From Actinomycetales bacterium (GTDB taxonomy: Bacteria > Actinomycetota > Actinomycetes > Actinomycetales > Microbacteriaceae): a stretch of 8,365 nucleotides of DNA. The DNA is taken from assembly GCA_028868555.1 (NCBI GenBank), contig JAGWUG010000029.1, positions 1 through 8,365 on the forward strand. The letters run 5' to 3'. Below are positions 6,054 through 8,365 of the stretch, one piece after another. How positions within the stretch are numbered: the stretch's first letter is position 1; each line of letters starts with the position of its first letter. The notes under the pieces were generated by a model, which worked only from the letters and a program-made list of their open reading frames with translations, did not search any database and was not told where the DNA came from. Both the position numbers and the translations under genes were made by a program.

Positions 6054-8365
6054 GTGAAAAAACGCAGGGTCTCCCCGGCCGGAATCGCAATCATCATCGT
6101 CGTGCTACTGGGAGTGATCGTTGCCGGGGGTGCTGGCATCTACACCGACTTCCTCTGGTTTGAGCAGCTTGGCTTCGCCAGCGTCTTCACCACCAACATC
6201 ATGGCCCAGGTGGCAATGTTTGGGGCAGCCGGAGGTTTCGCAGCACTGGTACTCTGGCTGGCAATATTTACGGCCTTCAAGGGGCGGCCCATTTACGCCT
6301 CATCCATCGTGGATAACCCTCGTTCCTTCGCCGCTTACCGTGAACTTTTGGCCGGGGTCCGCAAGCCGCTGCTCATCGTTGCACCAATTCTGTTTGGCCT
6401 GGTGAGTGGTGCCGGAGCCATTCCGGTCTACAAGCAGGCGCTGATGTTCCTCAACGCCACCTCTGCCGGAATCACTGACAAGCAGTTCCACCTTGACGTC
6501 TCGTTCTACCTCTTCAAGCTGCCCTTCCTAGAGCAGCTCGACGGATACCTGAGTGGCATTTCCTTCCTGGCCTTTGTCACCGTTTTGGCCATCAACCTGG
6601 TCTTCGGCGGAGTTACTTTCCCAGGTGGCCGTCGCGTTCAGTTCACAAAGGCTGCCCGTTGGCAGATTGCCATTTCCGGTGCCGCCTTTGTCGCGCTTCA
6701 GGCCTTCTCGGTCTGGCTTAAGCAGTACGACACCATGACCAGCGCATCGGGCCTTTACACCGGTGCCACCTACACCGATGTCAACGCAACCATCCCTGGC
6801 CTTCAGATCATGGCCCTGATTGCGCTCCTAGTTGCGGTCACGTTCCTGATTGCTGGAGCCACCGGAGGTTGGAGGCTCCCAATCTTGGCGACCGCTCTCA
6901 TGGTGGTTTCGTCCATCATCCTTGGCGGCCTCTACCCTTGGGCAGTGCAGACCTTCCAGGTAGTTCCAAACGAGAAGACCCTGGAGAGCGAGTTCATCAA
7001 CCGCAACATCCAAGCCACTCGCTACGCCTACGGTCTCGATGGCGTTCAGACCGTGAACTACAACGCCAAGACCACTGCCAGCCCGGGTGCATTGAAGACC
7101 GATGCCCAGACCGCGGCCCAGATTCGCATCATGGACCCAACCCTGATCGCATCTTCGTTCCGCCAACTGGAGCAGTACCGCCAGTACTACACCTTCACCA
7201 ATCACCTCGACGTTGACCGCTACAACCTGAGCGGCAAAGACCAAGACACCGTGATTGCGGTTCGCGAACTGAACCAGAAGGGCCTCGGCTCCAGCCAGTC
7301 CTGGTACAACAACGTGATTGTTTACACCCACGGCTACGGCGTTGTTGCCGCCTACGGAAACCAGCGCACCGTGGACGGTCAGCCACAGTTCCTGCAGTCG
7401 GGCATCCCTTCAGTCGGCCTGCTGGGCAAGTACCGCCCGCAGATCTACTTCGGTGAGAACTCGCCGAGCTACTCCATCGTGGGTGGCGGCAAGACTCAGC
7501 TCGAGATGGACTACCCGGGCGGCAAGGACGGCAGCCAGACCACCTACACCACCTTCAAGGGCAAGGGTGGACCGTCGTTAGGCTCGGTGGTCAACCGTCT
7601 GGCTTACGCCATTCAGTTCAAGAGTGAGCAGATTCTGCTCTCCAACGCCATCAGCGATAAGAGTCAGATTCTTTACAAGCGCAGCCCGGCCGAGCGCGTC
7701 AAGGCGGTTGCTCCGTACCTGACTCTCGACAGCGATCCATACCCTGCTGTAGTTGACGGCAAAGTGGTTTGGATTGTCGACGGCTATACCACCAGCAGTC
7801 ACTTCCCATACGCGAGGGCTGAAAACCCTAACGACGCGGTGGCCGACAGCGAGCAGGTGGCCGGCAAATTCACCGGCAACATCAACTACATCCGCAACTC
7901 GGTGAAGGCCACTGTGGATGCCTATGACGGTTCGGTTCACCTCTACGCCTGGGACACCAAGGACCCAATCCTGAAGACCTGGGAGAAGATCTACCCGGCA
8001 ACCGTCGAGCCAATCTCGCACATGTCTGGTGCCCTAATCAGTCACGTTCGCTACCCAGCAGATCTGTTCAAGATTCAGCGCAACATGCTGGGCACCTACC
8101 ACGTAACCGAGGCAGGGTCGTTCTACTCCCAGCAGGACGCTTGGATGATTCCAAACGACCCAAGCAAGGCCGGTCAGCTAGCTCAGCCTCCTTACTACCT
8201 GAGCATGCAGACCCCGCTGGTCAAGCAGGCAAACTTCAGTCTGTACACCACCTACATCCCTAAGTCCACGGGTGAGTCCAGTCGAAACGTTCTCACCGGC
8301 TACCTGGTTGCCGATTCAAACGCGGGAACCACAAAGGGTGTCAAGGCGGCCAACTACGGCAAGTT
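6054..8365 (+). CDS. UPF0182 family multi-pass membrane protein, 3'-truncated by window edge
   Basis: The frame is open from GTG 6054 to the last base (770 complete codons). Family members are usually about 950-1000 residues, so roughly the last fifth is missing. The N-terminal 300 residues contain about seven hydrophobic helices, near 10-29, 48-74, 105-123, 166-184, 203-221, 249-267 and 275-295. Family hallmarks are YTDFLWFEQLGFASVFTT (30-47), TGATYTDVNATIPGLQ (236-251) and FQVVPNEKTLESEFINRNIQ (301-320) followed by ATRYAYGL. After about residue 300 comes a large soluble domain, rich in Tyr, Asn and Gln, containing RPQIYFGENSPSYSIVGG and repeated Tyr-rich strands. If the topology is N-in with seven helices, this domain lies outside the cytoplasm. 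The molecular function of UPF0182 is not established to my knowledge. It is probably co-transcribed with the upstream membrane Lon-like protease (58-bp gap, no clear terminator), suggesting a link in membrane-protein handling, which is inference. Confidence 0.95.
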   Translation, partial: MKKRRVSPAGIAIIIVVLLGVIVAGGAGIYTDFLWFEQLGFASVFTTNIMAQVAMFGAAGGFAALVLWLAIFTAFKGRPIYASSIVDNPRSFAAYRELLAGVRKPLLIVAPILFGLVSGAGAIPVYKQALMFLNATSAGITDKQFHLDVSFYLFKLPFLEQLDGYLSGISFLAFVTVLAINLVFGGVTFPGGRRVQFTKAARWQIAISGAAFVALQAFSVWLKQYDTMTSASGLYTGATYTDVNATIPGLQIMALIALLVAVTFLIAGATGGWRLPILATALMVVSSIILGGLYPWAVQTFQVVPNEKTLESEFINRNIQATRYAYGLDGVQTVNYNAKTTASPGALKTDAQTAAQIRIMDPTLIASSFRQLEQYRQYYTFTNHLDVDRYNLSGKDQDTVIAVRELNQKGLGSSQSWYNNVIVYTHGYGVVAAYGNQRTVDGQPQFLQSGIPSVGLLGKYRPQIYFGENSPSYSIVGGGKTQLEMDYPGGKDGSQTTYTTFKGKGGPSLGSVVNRLAYAIQFKSEQILLSNAISDKSQILYKRSPAERVKAVAPYLTLDSDPYPAVVDGKVVWIVDGYTTSSHFPYARAENPNDAVADSEQVAGKFTGNINYIRNSVKATVDAYDGSVHLYAWDTKDPILKTWEKIYPATVEPISHMSGALISHVRYPADLFKIQRNMLGTYHVTEAGSFYSQQDAWMIPNDPSKAGQLAQPPYYLSMQTPLVKQANFSLYTTYIPKSTGESSRNVLTGYLVADSNAGTTKGVKAANYGK

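Noticed and set aside
1..8365. CRISPR arrays, insertion sequences, tRNA or rRNA genes
   Set aside because: There are no spaced repeat arrays, transposase-like frames, terminal inverted repeats or recognisable RNA-gene signatures. Coding density leaves gaps of at most 120 bp.

Overview
The window reads as an ordinary chromosomal segment of an actinobacterium. It is moderately GC-rich, with mixed ATG/GTG starts. The gene set nudC, uvrD2-like helicase, ThiF/cyclodehydratase-like protein, Zincin_2 (DUF2342) protein, PDZ/Lon-like membrane protease, UPF0182 membrane protein is, from memory, a conserved actinobacterial neighbourhood. The M. tuberculosis counterpart runs about Rv3199c to Rv3193c, with the same order and relative orientations. 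The GC content, lower than in most high-GC Actinobacteria, together with very tight gene packing, would fit a streamlined lineage such as aquatic Microbacteriaceae. That placement is inference only.

Layout, left to right. Positions 1-642 (+) hold the C-terminal two thirds of nudC, cut by the window edge. Its stop overlaps by 8 bp the GTG start of a complete UvrD/PcrA-type helicase (635-2332, +) that lacks the C-terminal cysteine and HRDC region of mycobacterial UvrD2. A strong hairpin begins at the helicase stop codon (2331-2372). It lies inside the 3' end of the convergent gene 2301-3359 (-), which encodes a protein resembling the ThiF/E1-like, TOMM-cyclodehydratase-type family. A 50-bp gap carrying a perfect consensus DnaA box separates this gene from the upstream Zincin_2 gene on the same strand (3410-4759, -). 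A 120-bp divergent intergenic region (4760-4879) then leads into a rightward pair: a membrane-anchored PDZ plus Lon-type (S16) protease (4880-5995, +) and a large UPF0182 membrane protein (6054-8365, +, cut by the right edge). The 58-bp gap between those two holds a perfect 14-bp tandem direct repeat just ahead of a good Shine-Dalgarno sequence.

How the genes may work together. NudC (NAD(H) and NAD-cap hydrolysis) and the helicase form a translationally coupled nucleic-acid-maintenance pair. The four central and right-hand genes are poorly understood but widely conserved: two of them look like proteases (one with a degenerate HEXXH motif), one like a peptide-modification E1 homologue, and one like a multi-pass membrane protein with a large extracytoplasmic domain. 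They may form a peptide or membrane-protein maturation or quality-control module, but nothing in the sequence proves this. I see no RNA genes, mobile elements or CRISPR arrays, and no gene-free stretch longer than 120 bases.
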